Below, piece after piece: positions 1-5,560 of a DNA stretch of 5,569 nucleotides. The translations under genes were made by a program, and so were the position numbers. The stretch's first letter is position 1. Every line of letters begins with the position of its first letter. The notes beneath the pieces were generated by a model, which was not told where the DNA came from, searched no databases, and saw nothing but the letters and a program-made list of their open reading frames with translations. Origin of the DNA: Planctomycetota bacterium (GTDB taxonomy: Bacteria; Planctomycetota; MHYJ01; WSZJ01; JACPWG01); NCBI GenBank assembly GCA_016220045.1, contig JACRIP010000405.1, positions 1 through 5,569 on the forward strand. The letters run 5' to 3'.

Positions 1-660
1 CTCCCGCAATTGCTCCTGGATGCGGTCCACCGGCTTCGCCGCGTCCACCACCCGGAAGCCGTACTCGTCCGTCATCTTGTCGAATTCCTTGAGCATCAGC
101 GTCTGGTACTTGCGGAAGCAATCATACAGTTCATCCCCGAAGTGCAGGTCCATCCCGCTTTCCCAGTAGTTCATGCCGCCCGACTCCAGCACGCGCCGCA
201 CCAGGTCCTCGACCCCGATCCGCAGGTAGCAGACCAGGTCGGGGACCAGCGCGAAGCCGAAGAGCTGGCGCACCCACACCGGATCGGCCTTGCGCACCAG
301 ATCTCGGGCGAAGGCCGTATAGATGTAGCGGTCGGCGAGGACGATGAAGCCGGCGCGCAGGGCGGGGATGATCTGGTTCTCCAGGCGGTCGGCGAAGTCG
401 GTGGCGTAGAGCAGGCTGAAGGTGAGCGGGTTGAGCATGTTCCCGGCCTTCGCCATGTCGATGGACTTGGCCATGAGGGTCGAGCGCGTCCAGCCGGTCT
501 CGACCACGCCGTAGCCTTCGATCTGGAGCCATTCCTTGAGGCGCGCCACCTGGGTGGAACGCCCGACGCCGTCGGTGCCCTCGATGGCGATCAGGAGCCC
601 GGTCTGCGGCACCGGTTTGACGTAGGGCAGGCCGATGCCGTGGAACTTGCGGATTTCCAT
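1..660 (-). CDS. Thymidylate kinase-like P-loop protein, second tandem paralogue, 3' end off window (Walker A Lys to Arg)
   Basis: The open frame starts at ATG 660-658 and reads 220 codons to the window edge without a stop, so the C-terminus is missing. The start is supported by GGAGAG at 669-664, and the gene begins 11 bases after the upstream kinase stop, so it is probably the third gene of the operon. Seen features: Walker A-like loop GTDGVGRSTQ (residues 28-37) with Arg34 in place of the usual Lys; TFSLLYATDFADRL (80-93); DRY at 110-112 in LADRYIYTAFARD; PDL at 140-142. These place it in the thymidylate kinase superfamily. The TREPGG segment typical of bacterial dTMP kinases is absent (TGWTRS instead). 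It is clearly paralogous to its upstream neighbour. By family knowledge the P-loop lysine contacts the ATP phosphates, so activity may be weak or lost; a regulatory or heterodimer role is inference. Substrate unknown. Confidence 0.85.
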   Translation of the reverse strand, partial: MEIRKFHGIGLPYVKPVPQTGLLIAIEGTDGVGRSTQVARLKEWLQIEGYGVVETGWTRSTLMAKSIDMAKAGNMLNPLTFSLLYATDFADRLENQIIPALRAGFIVLADRYIYTAFARDLVRKADPVWVRQLFGFALVPDLVCYLRIGVEDLVRRVLESGGMNYWESGMDLHFGDELYDCFRKYQTLMLKEFDKMTDEYGFRVVDAAKPVDRIQEQLRE

Positions 661-671
661 GTGCTCTCCGG

Positions 672-1415
672 TCACGGTTCGAGCGAGGAATTCGGGGTCG
701 GGAAGGTGCGCCAGAAGGGCTTGCTGCTGCGTTTCGCGCCGCGGCGGCGCACGGTGTAGCCTTCGAGACGCGCCTGGACGAGCGCGCGCACGCGTTCCTG
801 CTGCAAGTCGATCGGGTCGGCGGCGTCGATCGTCGCCATGTCGAATTCTGCGACCACCTTTTCGTACTCGTCGAGCACGCGCGATTGGAAGAGCCGGAAG
901 CTCTCCTCGAGGTTGTCGGAGAGTCGCAGGTCCATCCCCGCCTCGTGGTACTTGATCTTGGCGCGCGCCGAGAGCAGGCGCTCCAGCGACACGTCGATCG
1001 GCACCCGGAAGTAGAGCGCGAGGTCGGGCCGGACCGCGAAGGCGTACAGGTTGCGCACCCACTCCGGATGCACGCCGCGCACGACGTCCCGGGCGAAGGC
1101 CGTATAGACGTAGCGGTCGGCGAGGACGATCATGCCCGCCTTGAGCGGCGGAATGACCTCGTAGGAGAGGCGGTCGGCGAAATCGGTTGCGTGGAGGAGC
1201 GAGAAGGTGGTGGGCGTCAGGATGTTCTTTTTTTTGGCCTTGCGGGTGGTCTCGCGCACCAGGGCGGAGGAGTTCCACTCGGTGTAGAAGACGGGGTAGC
1301 CGAGGGAGTCGAGCCAGCCGTGGAGGAGCTGGAGCTGGGTGGACTTGCCGCTGCCGTCGATGCCTTCGACGACGAAGAGCTTGCCCGGGAGGTTGTGGGG
1401 TTCGCGCAGGCTCAT
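672..1415 (-). CDS. Thymidylate kinase-like nucleotide kinase (247 aa), first tandem paralogue
   Basis: A soluble P-loop kinase of the thymidylate kinase superfamily, which transfers phosphate from ATP to a nucleoside monophosphate such as dTMP. Walker A GIDGSGKST is intact (residues 18-26), followed by TFSLLHATDFADRL (70-83), DRY (100-102) and PDLALYF (130-136). A charged region around 150-175 sits where the LID and the alpha helix after it lie in the family. The basic, Pro/Ser-rich tail after about residue 222 extends past the usual 205-215 residues. The bacterial dTMP kinase motif TREPGG is replaced by YTEWNSSA, and the AYQ after DRY by ARD, so dTMP is a guess. ATG at 1415 overlaps the upstream TGA as ATGA, with GGAGAG at 1426-1421, so translation is coupled to the phosphatase gene. 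A run of eight A residues in the coding strand (1235-1228) encodes Lys61-63. Confidence 0.88.
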   Translation of the reverse strand: MSLREPHNLPGKLFVVEGIDGSGKSTQLQLLHGWLDSLGYPVFYTEWNSSALVRETTRKAKKKNILTPTTFSLLHATDFADRLSYEVIPPLKAGMIVLADRYVYTAFARDVVRGVHPEWVRNLYAFAVRPDLALYFRVPIDVSLERLLSARAKIKYHEAGMDLRLSDNLEESFRLFQSRVLDEYEKVVAEFDMATIDAADPIDLQQERVRALVQARLEGYTVRRRGAKRSSKPFWRTFPTPNSSLEP

Positions 1416-2968
1416 GCGATCTCTCCGGTGGCGCCGCTCTTTTCGACCTTGACGCGCACGGCGCGTTTGAGGACGGACTCGAGCAGGTCGAGGTGGCGGG
1501 AGGCGGCCCAGAGCTCGAGGGAGGGGTCGCCGGCGGTCTCGGCGACGATGGCGATCCCGGTGCCGTCGATGCGCACGCGCAGGGCGCGCACGATGCCGTA
1601 GTGGCCGCGGTCGAGGCCCTCGGCGACGCGCAGGAGCCCGCTCAAGACCTCGACCGTGCGGCGCGCGCGGTGGCTGAGGGTGGCGAATTCCTTATGGCGG
1701 GGGCGCGGCGGCGAGCGCCGATGGTAGCGCGCGACGTTGGCGAGAATGAGGATCTCCTCGCGCGCGAAGCCGTCGAGGTCGGTGTTGGCGATGAGGTAGG
1801 CGCTGTGCCGGTGGTGGCGTTCGTAGCTGACCAGGTAGCCGATGTCGTGGAGCAGCGCCGCGTAGTGCATGAGCTCGCGCTCGGCGGGGCCGAGGCCGTG
1901 CAGGCGCGCGGTGCCGTCGAAAAGGGCGAGGGCGAGGCGCGTGACCTGTTCGGCGTGGCGCGTGTCGGGCGTGCAGCGTTCGAGGAGGGCCATGACGTTG
2001 CGCAGCCGCACGTCCGGGACCCTTTTTTCCAGCTCCAGGCGGCCCTTGTTGCGCTCCATGTAATCCAGGATCGCGCCTTCGCGCACGGCGCGTTCGGAGA
2101 TGGTGAGTTCGGCGAATTTCAGGCGCTGGAGGGCGCGGCGGACGGTGAGGGCGCCGGGGAGGATGAGGTCGCAGCGGTCGGGGTCCATGCCGGGCACCTC
2201 CAGCCGCTCCTCGTGCGAGAGCGGCGCGAGCAGTTCGCAGACCTCCTCGACGTCGTCGCGCGTGAGACGGGCGCAGTGCATCTGTTCGAGCGGCGAGGAC
2301 TTGCCCCGGCGGTGCGCGATCTGGGTCAGGTTCTGAAGGGTGCCCGAGGTGCCCACCAGCAGGGCCGGCTTGAGCGCGGCGACTTTCTTCATGCCGGCCT
2401 CCAGCCGGTGGTCGATCTCCTCCTCCAGGCGGCGCAAGTCGCGGCGCGAGATCGGGTCGGAGTGCATGAACTCGTCGCGCAGGCGCGCGCAGCCGAGCGG
2501 CAGGCAGGTGGTGAGGAGGATGCGCTCCTTCTCGCCGACGGCGACCTCGAGGCTGCCGCCGCCGATGTCGAGGACGGCGGCGCGGACGCCGTCGAGGTCG
2601 ATGGAGTTCTGGACGGCGAGGAAGACGAGGCGCGCTTCCTCCTCGCCGGAGAGGACGCGCACGCGCATGCCGGTGAGCTTACGGACCTGTTCGAGGAATT
2701 CGCCGCCGTTGGCGGCGAAGCGCACGGCGGAGGTGGCGAAGGCGAAGAAGCGGCGGATGCCGCGGCCGGTGGCGTGCTGATGGAAGCGGCGGACGGTTTC
2801 GATGCCGCGGTAGAAGGTCTCGGCGGGGAAGCGGCCTTCGCGGAAGCAGCCGTCGCCGAGGCGGGCCATTTCGCGCTCGCGGCCGAGGATGCGGTAGTCG
2901 TCCCCCTCGATGGACACGAGGTACATGTGGATCGAGTTGGTGCCGAGGTCCATGACGGCGAGCTTCAC
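1412..2968 (-). CDS. ppx/gppA: Ppx/GppA family phosphatase (exopolyphosphatase / pppGpp phosphohydrolase) with C-terminal HD domain
   Basis: A 518-residue cytoplasmic enzyme of the ASKHA-fold Ppx/GppA family, which hydrolyses terminal phosphates of polyphosphate and/or pppGpp. Visible motifs in order: DLGTNS (7-12, phosphate loop 1), SGEEEAR (107-113, holding the likely catalytic glutamate), DIGGGS (134-139, phosphate loop 2), LPLGCARL (156-163) and GTSGT (206-210). An HD-type domain follows from about 320, with RH at 337-338, LLHDIG (372-377), HHRHSAYL (385-392) and EGLD (450-453). Length matches E. coli PPX/GppA (about 500 residues). Start: GTG at 2968 with GAGG at 2978-2975, because KLAVMDLGTNS is the normal family N-terminus. 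The frame stays open to 3523, but the extra 185 residues are translated repeats and were dropped. It heads the operon with the two kinases. Ppx versus GppA specificity cannot be told from sequence. Confidence 0.93.
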   Translation of the reverse strand: MKLAVMDLGTNSIHMYLVSIEGDDYRILGREREMARLGDGCFREGRFPAETFYRGIETVRRFHQHATGRGIRRFFAFATSAVRFAANGGEFLEQVRKLTGMRVRVLSGEEEARLVFLAVQNSIDLDGVRAAVLDIGGGSLEVAVGEKERILLTTCLPLGCARLRDEFMHSDPISRRDLRRLEEEIDHRLEAGMKKVAALKPALLVGTSGTLQNLTQIAHRRGKSSPLEQMHCARLTRDDVEEVCELLAPLSHEERLEVPGMDPDRCDLILPGALTVRRALQRLKFAELTISERAVREGAILDYMERNKGRLELEKRVPDVRLRNVMALLERCTPDTRHAEQVTRLALALFDGTARLHGLGPAERELMHYAALLHDIGYLVSYERHHRHSAYLIANTDLDGFAREEILILANVARYHRRSPPRPRHKEFATLSHRARRTVEVLSGLLRVAEGLDRGHYGIVRALRVRIDGTGIAIVAETAGDPSLELWAASRHLDLLESVLKRAVRVKVEKSGATGEIA

Positions 2969-3030
2969 GGCGGGCCTCGCGGCTGGGGCGGCGCGCGGGA
3001 GGGGCCGCGCGGGGTGCGTGTGGAGGGGGG

Positions 3031-3039
3031 ATGATAGCA
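3031..3039 (-). promoter_or_regulatory. Candidate extended -10 promoter for the ppx-kinase operon
   Basis: Read on the minus strand, these bases are TGCTATCAT. This matches an extended -10 element (TGn followed by TATCAT, 5 of 6 to TATAAT). Transcription would start near 3023 and leave about a 55-base leader before GTG 2968. No convincing -35 lies 16-18 bases upstream, which extended -10 promoters can tolerate. Sequence match only. Confidence 0.35.
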
Positions 3040-3066
3040 GCCGGGGGTGAGGGGGCGCTACGATAT

Positions 3067-3279
3067 TCGGGGTGCAGGTCCAGTATTGCATTCCGACCGC
3101 AGCGGTCGCACGCCTCGAGGTCTTGGCCTCCGTCGTACTTGAACTCGTCCTCGTCCTCGTACTCGAACGCCCAGGGCATTCGAGTACGAGTACGAGTACG
3201 AGTACGAGGACGACGGCGGCCCTGGTTTCGGTGCAGGCGGCCGGTAGGGTCGAGTCGCAATACCGGACATGCACCCTGA
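3067..3279. repeat. 213-bp ungapped imperfect palindrome with hexanucleotide-rich core
   Basis: Every base i from 3067 faces base 3346-i with no gap, centred on A3173. The ends are a terminal inverted repeat: GGTGCA (3071-3076) faces TGCACC (3270-3275), then GTATTGC (3083-3089) faces GCAATAC (3257-3263). The inner arms 3125-3172 and 3174-3221 pair at about 41 of 48 positions. The core's left arm has TCGTCC hexamers and its right arm GTACGAG-type hexamers, so most core mismatches are C opposite T at 6-base intervals. The tip is GCCC-A-GGGC. Transcribed from either strand it would form one long hairpin. It shows no protein-coding signal; the repetitive peptides it encodes in several frames are by-products of the hexamers. 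The core recurs at 5384-5441. It could be a MITE-like or REP-like mobile repeat, or a regulatory hairpin. Confidence 0.9.
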
Positions 3280-3286
3280 CCCGCGC

Positions 3287-3315
3287 TTGACGGCGCGGGC
3301 GGCGCGGACTATCTT
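3287..3315 (+). promoter_or_regulatory. Candidate sigma70-type promoter for the GH13 gene
   Basis: TTGACG (3287-3292, 5 of 6 to consensus), a 17-base spacer, and TATCTT (3310-3315, 4 of 6). Transcription would begin near 3322, giving a leader of roughly 225 bases that contains the three TTC-loop hairpins and the heptamer array. It starts 8 bases beyond the right end of the large palindrome. Confidence 0.4.
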
Positions 3316-3350
3316 CGTGGTGGATCAGCCGTCGTCGCGCCGTGAATGTC

Positions 3351-3430
3351 GCCCTTTCAGGGCTCCATCTGGTGCGTTCGTTGGGCCCCAGGGCTTCGCC
3401 CTGGGCTATTCCATGACGGCCCTTCGGGCC
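3351..3430. repeat. Triple hairpin element with identical TTC triloops (GAA on the bottom strand)
   Basis: Three perfect inverted repeats lie within 80 bases, each with loop TTC. Hairpin A: GCCCT-TTC-AGGGC at 3351-3363. Hairpin B: CCCAGGGC-TTC-GCCCTGGG at 3387-3405. Hairpin C: GGCCC-TTC-GGGCC at 3418-3430. On the minus strand the loops read GAA; in hairpin B this gives GCGAAGC, a heptamer known as an exceptionally stable DNA mini-hairpin. No T-run follows any of them, so they are not simple intrinsic terminators. No gene is visible across this stretch. It resembles a compact extragenic repeat module rather than leader attenuator structures. Confidence 0.75.
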
Positions 3431-3475
3431 TCGCCGGGTCGTCGGCTGCCGGCCACACACCATGAGCCATTCACC

Positions 3476-3538
3476 GACCACCCTCCACCGTCCACCGATC
3501 ACCGTCCACTGACCACCGTCCACCGACCACCGTCCCAG
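3476..3538. repeat. Tandem heptanucleotide array, nine units of GWCCACC type
   Basis: Nine consecutive 7-base units with no gaps: GACCACC, CTCCACC, GTCCACC, GATCACC, GTCCACT, GACCACC, GTCCACC, GACCACC, GTCCCAG. Second position A and T often alternate, hinting at a 14-base higher period. A decayed unit (ATTCACC) precedes the array. The last unit runs into the Shine-Dalgarno of the GH13 gene. Heptamer tandem repeats (STRR-like) are known from cyanobacteria; an equivalent origin here is inference. Confidence 0.85.
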
Positions 3539-3541
3539 GAG
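3537..3541 (+). promoter_or_regulatory. Ribosome binding site that fixes the GH13 start
   Basis: AGGAG lies five bases before ATG 3547. An earlier ATG at 3542 is followed by GCA and then a TGA stop, so 3547 is the usable start. The site overlaps the last, decayed heptamer unit. Confidence 0.75.
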
Positions 3542-3546
3542 ATGGC

Positions 3547-5322
3547 ATGAGCCGACGCGGCGCCGACGCGGAGCTGGCCGCGCGCTGGAGCGCCCTCTAC
3601 GGGGACCGCCGGGGCGCCGCCGCCCTGCCGCGGCTCTCCGCCCTGGTCGCGCGCTGGCGCGCCCGGCTCGCGCCCGCCCGGCGCGCGCGCCCGCGCTTCG
3701 ATGAGACCGACGCCGTCCTGATTGCCTACCCGGATCACCTGAAGCGACGCGGCGAGGCGCCGCTCGCCACCCTCGCCGCCTGGTGCCGCGCGCGCCTGGC
3801 CGGCTGCTTCTCCACCGTCCACGTCCTCCCCTTCCATCCGAGCACCAGTTACGAAGGCTACTCGATCTCCGACTACGTCGCCGTCGACCCGCGCCTCGGC
3901 GAATGGTCCGACCTCGCCCGCCTCACGTCCGATTTCCGCCTCATGACGGATTTCGTGCTCAATCATTGTTCCCTCTCCCACCCCTGGCTCGCACGCTTCC
4001 GCGCGGGCGCGGAACCGGAGCGACGGTTCTTCATCGACCTGCCCGATCCGGACGCGGCCTGGTTGGGCCGCGTGCGTCGCGCCCGCTCCAGCCCGCTCCT
4101 CCACGCGGTCGATACCCAGGAAGGCACCCGATATCTCTGGACGACCTACGCGCGCGACCTCGTGGACCTCAATTGGCGCGATCCCGATCTCTGCCTCGCC
4201 ATGCTCGAGGTGCTCTGCGAATCCGTCGCGCGCGGCGCCGCGGCCGTCCGGCTCGACGCCTTCGTCTACGTGTGGAAGCGGCGCGGGACCTGCTGCGTCA
4301 ACCAGCCGGAAACCCACACGCTCATCCGGTTGTTCCAGGAGGTCCTACGCGCGGTCGGACGCCCGGACACCGCGATCCTCCCCTCGATCACCAACGTCGG
4401 CCAGGCCGAGAACTTTGCGTATCTCGGCGCTCGCGGGAGCGGGCGGAAGGCCGATTTGATCTACCTCCTGCCCCTGTCGTCGATGCTGCTCCACGCGCTC
4501 TACGCCGGCGATGCGACGCGGCTCGCGGCCTGGCTGGGCGGAATGCCGGCCGCGCCCCCGGGGTGCGCCTACCTGAACCTGGCCGCCTCGCACGACGGCG
4601 TGGGGCTGACGTGGCTGCGGGGACTCCTGCCGCGGCCGGAGGTCGAGACCCTGATCGCCGGCGCACGCCGGCGCGGCGCGCTGCTTTCCTGCCGCACTCC
4701 CCGGCGCGGCGCCCGTGCCCTCCCCTGGGAGCTCAACACGACCTGGTGGAGCGCTTGCGCGGCGGAGCCGGGTGAAAGCCCGAGGGCCCACCTGGAGCGC
4801 TTCGTCGCGACGTTGAGCGTCGTGGCCGCGCTGCGCGGCGTGCCGGCTCTCTACTTGCCGCTCTTTTGGGCAGCGGAGAACGATGACGCGCGGGTGCGTC
4901 GGACGGGCGATCACCGGGCGATCAACCGCGCGCGCTACGACCTTGGGGCGCTCGAGCGCGCGGCAGCGCGCCCCGGGTCGCCCGCGGTCGCGGCCGAGCG
5001 TCGGCTGACGGCGCTCTTGCGCGCGCGCGCCGGGTGCCGCGCCTTTCATCCGGAAGGGGCGCAGCGCGTGCTCGACCTCGGGCGCTCGCCGGTGCTCGCC
5101 CTGGTGCGCACGCCGCCGGGGAGGTCCGCCGGCGCGCCGGGCAGGGTCCTGTGCGTGACCAACCTCGGAGCGGCGCCGCAGACGCTGCCGTCGCCGGCGG
5201 CGCTGGTGGGCGGGCGGCGCGGGGGACGGTGGCGCGACCTCCTGAGCGGCGCCATGGTCGAGGGGGGGACGCCTCTGGTCGTCGGTGGATACGGGGTTCG
5301 CTGGCTGCGGTGGACACCGTAG
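3547..5322 (+). CDS. GH13 subfamily 18 sugar-phosphorylase-like protein lacking the acid/base glutamate
   Basis: 591 residues. Family members cleave sucrose, glucosylglycerate or related alpha-glucosides with phosphate to give glucose 1-phosphate. A helical N-terminal segment (about 1-50) is followed by a TIM barrel and a C-terminal beta domain (about 500-591). Family motifs: HVLPFHPSTSYEGYSISDY (92-110), DFVLNH (135-140, region I), VRLDAFVYVWKRRGT (234-248, region II; nucleophile Asp237), ASHDG (347-351, region IV; stabiliser Asp350), LPWELNTTWW (392-401) and RRTGDHRAINR (451-461). In region III relatives have an ETNVPH-type sequence; here it is ITNVGQ (281-286), so the acid/base Glu is Ile281 and the following Pro-His is Gly-Gln. 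Length and N-terminus fit glucosylglycerate-phosphorylase-like members better than classical sucrose phosphorylases (about 500 residues). No signal peptide, so probably cytoplasmic. Substrate and activity uncertain. Confidence 0.88.
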   Translation: MSRRGADAELAARWSALYGDRRGAAALPRLSALVARWRARLAPARRARPRFDETDAVLIAYPDHLKRRGEAPLATLAAWCRARLAGCFSTVHVLPFHPSTSYEGYSISDYVAVDPRLGEWSDLARLTSDFRLMTDFVLNHCSLSHPWLARFRAGAEPERRFFIDLPDPDAAWLGRVRRARSSPLLHAVDTQEGTRYLWTTYARDLVDLNWRDPDLCLAMLEVLCESVARGAAAVRLDAFVYVWKRRGTCCVNQPETHTLIRLFQEVLRAVGRPDTAILPSITNVGQAENFAYLGARGSGRKADLIYLLPLSSMLLHALYAGDATRLAAWLGGMPAAPPGCAYLNLAASHDGVGLTWLRGLLPRPEVETLIAGARRRGALLSCRTPRRGARALPWELNTTWWSACAAEPGESPRAHLERFVATLSVVAALRGVPALYLPLFWAAENDDARVRRTGDHRAINRARYDLGALERAAARPGSPAVAAERRLTALLRARAGCRAFHPEGAQRVLDLGRSPVLALVRTPPGRSAGAPGRVLCVTNLGAAPQTLPSPAALVGGRRGGRWRDLLSGAMVEGGTPLVVGGYGVRWLRWTP

Positions 5323-5383
5323 CGGGGGCGCGGAGGGCGCGGCCTGTGCTGGCCCCGGCCATCGGTCGCCCTCGACCTCCCTC

Positions 5384-5441
5384 CTCGTCCTCGTCCTCGT
5401 ACTCGAACGCACAGGGCGTTCGAGTACGAGTACGAGCACGA
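5384..5441. repeat. Second copy of the palindrome core
   Basis: These 58 bases align without gaps to 3144-3201 with three differences (5411, 5418, 5437), in the same orientation. The left arm of 27 bases (5384-5410) is identical to 3144-3170. The inverted repeat is centred on A5413 with arms of 28 bases. The outer arms of the first copy are not recognisable here. It begins 61 bases after the GH13 stop, so its transcript could form a 3'-end hairpin, but no T-run follows. The rest of 5323-5569 holds a small GC hairpin (CCGGG-AAC-CCCGG, 5471-5483) and no gene. Confidence 0.9.
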
Positions 5442-5532
5442 CCGTGGGAACCGGTCGGCCCCGGTAGCGGCCGGGAACCCCGGTCATGGGGAACGTCCAG
5501 TCCCTCCCCCCGGCCGCCTCGCCCCATTTGCC

Positions 5533-5560
5533 TTGCCAGCTCCCGCGGCGCGCGTATGAT
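5533..5560 (+). promoter_or_regulatory. Candidate sigma70-type promoter pointing out of the window
   Basis: TTGCCA (5533-5538, 5 of 6 to consensus), a 16-base spacer and TATGAT (5555-5560, 5 of 6). It is one of the few AT-richer spots in this GC-rich sequence and lies downstream of the GH13 gene and the second repeat copy. Any gene it drives lies to the right of base 5569. Confidence 0.45.

Noticed and set aside
1..1415. PPK2-type polyphosphate kinases, because of the Ppx neighbour
   Set aside because: PPK2 proteins share the P-loop fold, but DRY, PDL and the overall motif order here match the thymidylate kinase superfamily better.
1187..3034. Long plus-strand open frame of 615 codons opposite the phosphatase and kinase genes
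   Set aside because: It is a complement shadow of real genes in GC-rich DNA: Ala/Glu/Gly/Val-rich with no recognisable motifs, while the minus strand encodes complete Ppx/GppA motifs.
3058..3290. Small proteins with VLVLVL, SYSYSY or RVRVRV repeats encoded in the palindrome
   Set aside because: They appear in several frames on both strands because of the 6-base period and have no plausible start context.
3387..3405. Intrinsic terminator at the strongest TTC-loop hairpin
   Set aside because: The stem is strong but no T-run follows on either strand.
2969..3523. N-terminal extension of the Ppx/GppA frame up to 3523
   Set aside because: The extra residues are translations of the heptamers, hairpins and hexamers (for example VLVLVL), and the family N-terminus starts at the GTG at 2968.
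3476..3538. CRISPR array
   Set aside because: The units are 7 bases with no spacers and there are no cas genes in the window.
3547..5322. Naming the GH13 gene sucrose phosphorylase
   Set aside because: Length, N-terminus and region III differ from classical sucrose phosphorylases and the acid/base residue is missing, so a specific name is not supported.
3499..5487. Minus-strand open frames across the GH13 gene
   Set aside because: Arg/Pro/Ala-rich shadows with no family motifs. The plus frame has conserved GH13 regions throughout.
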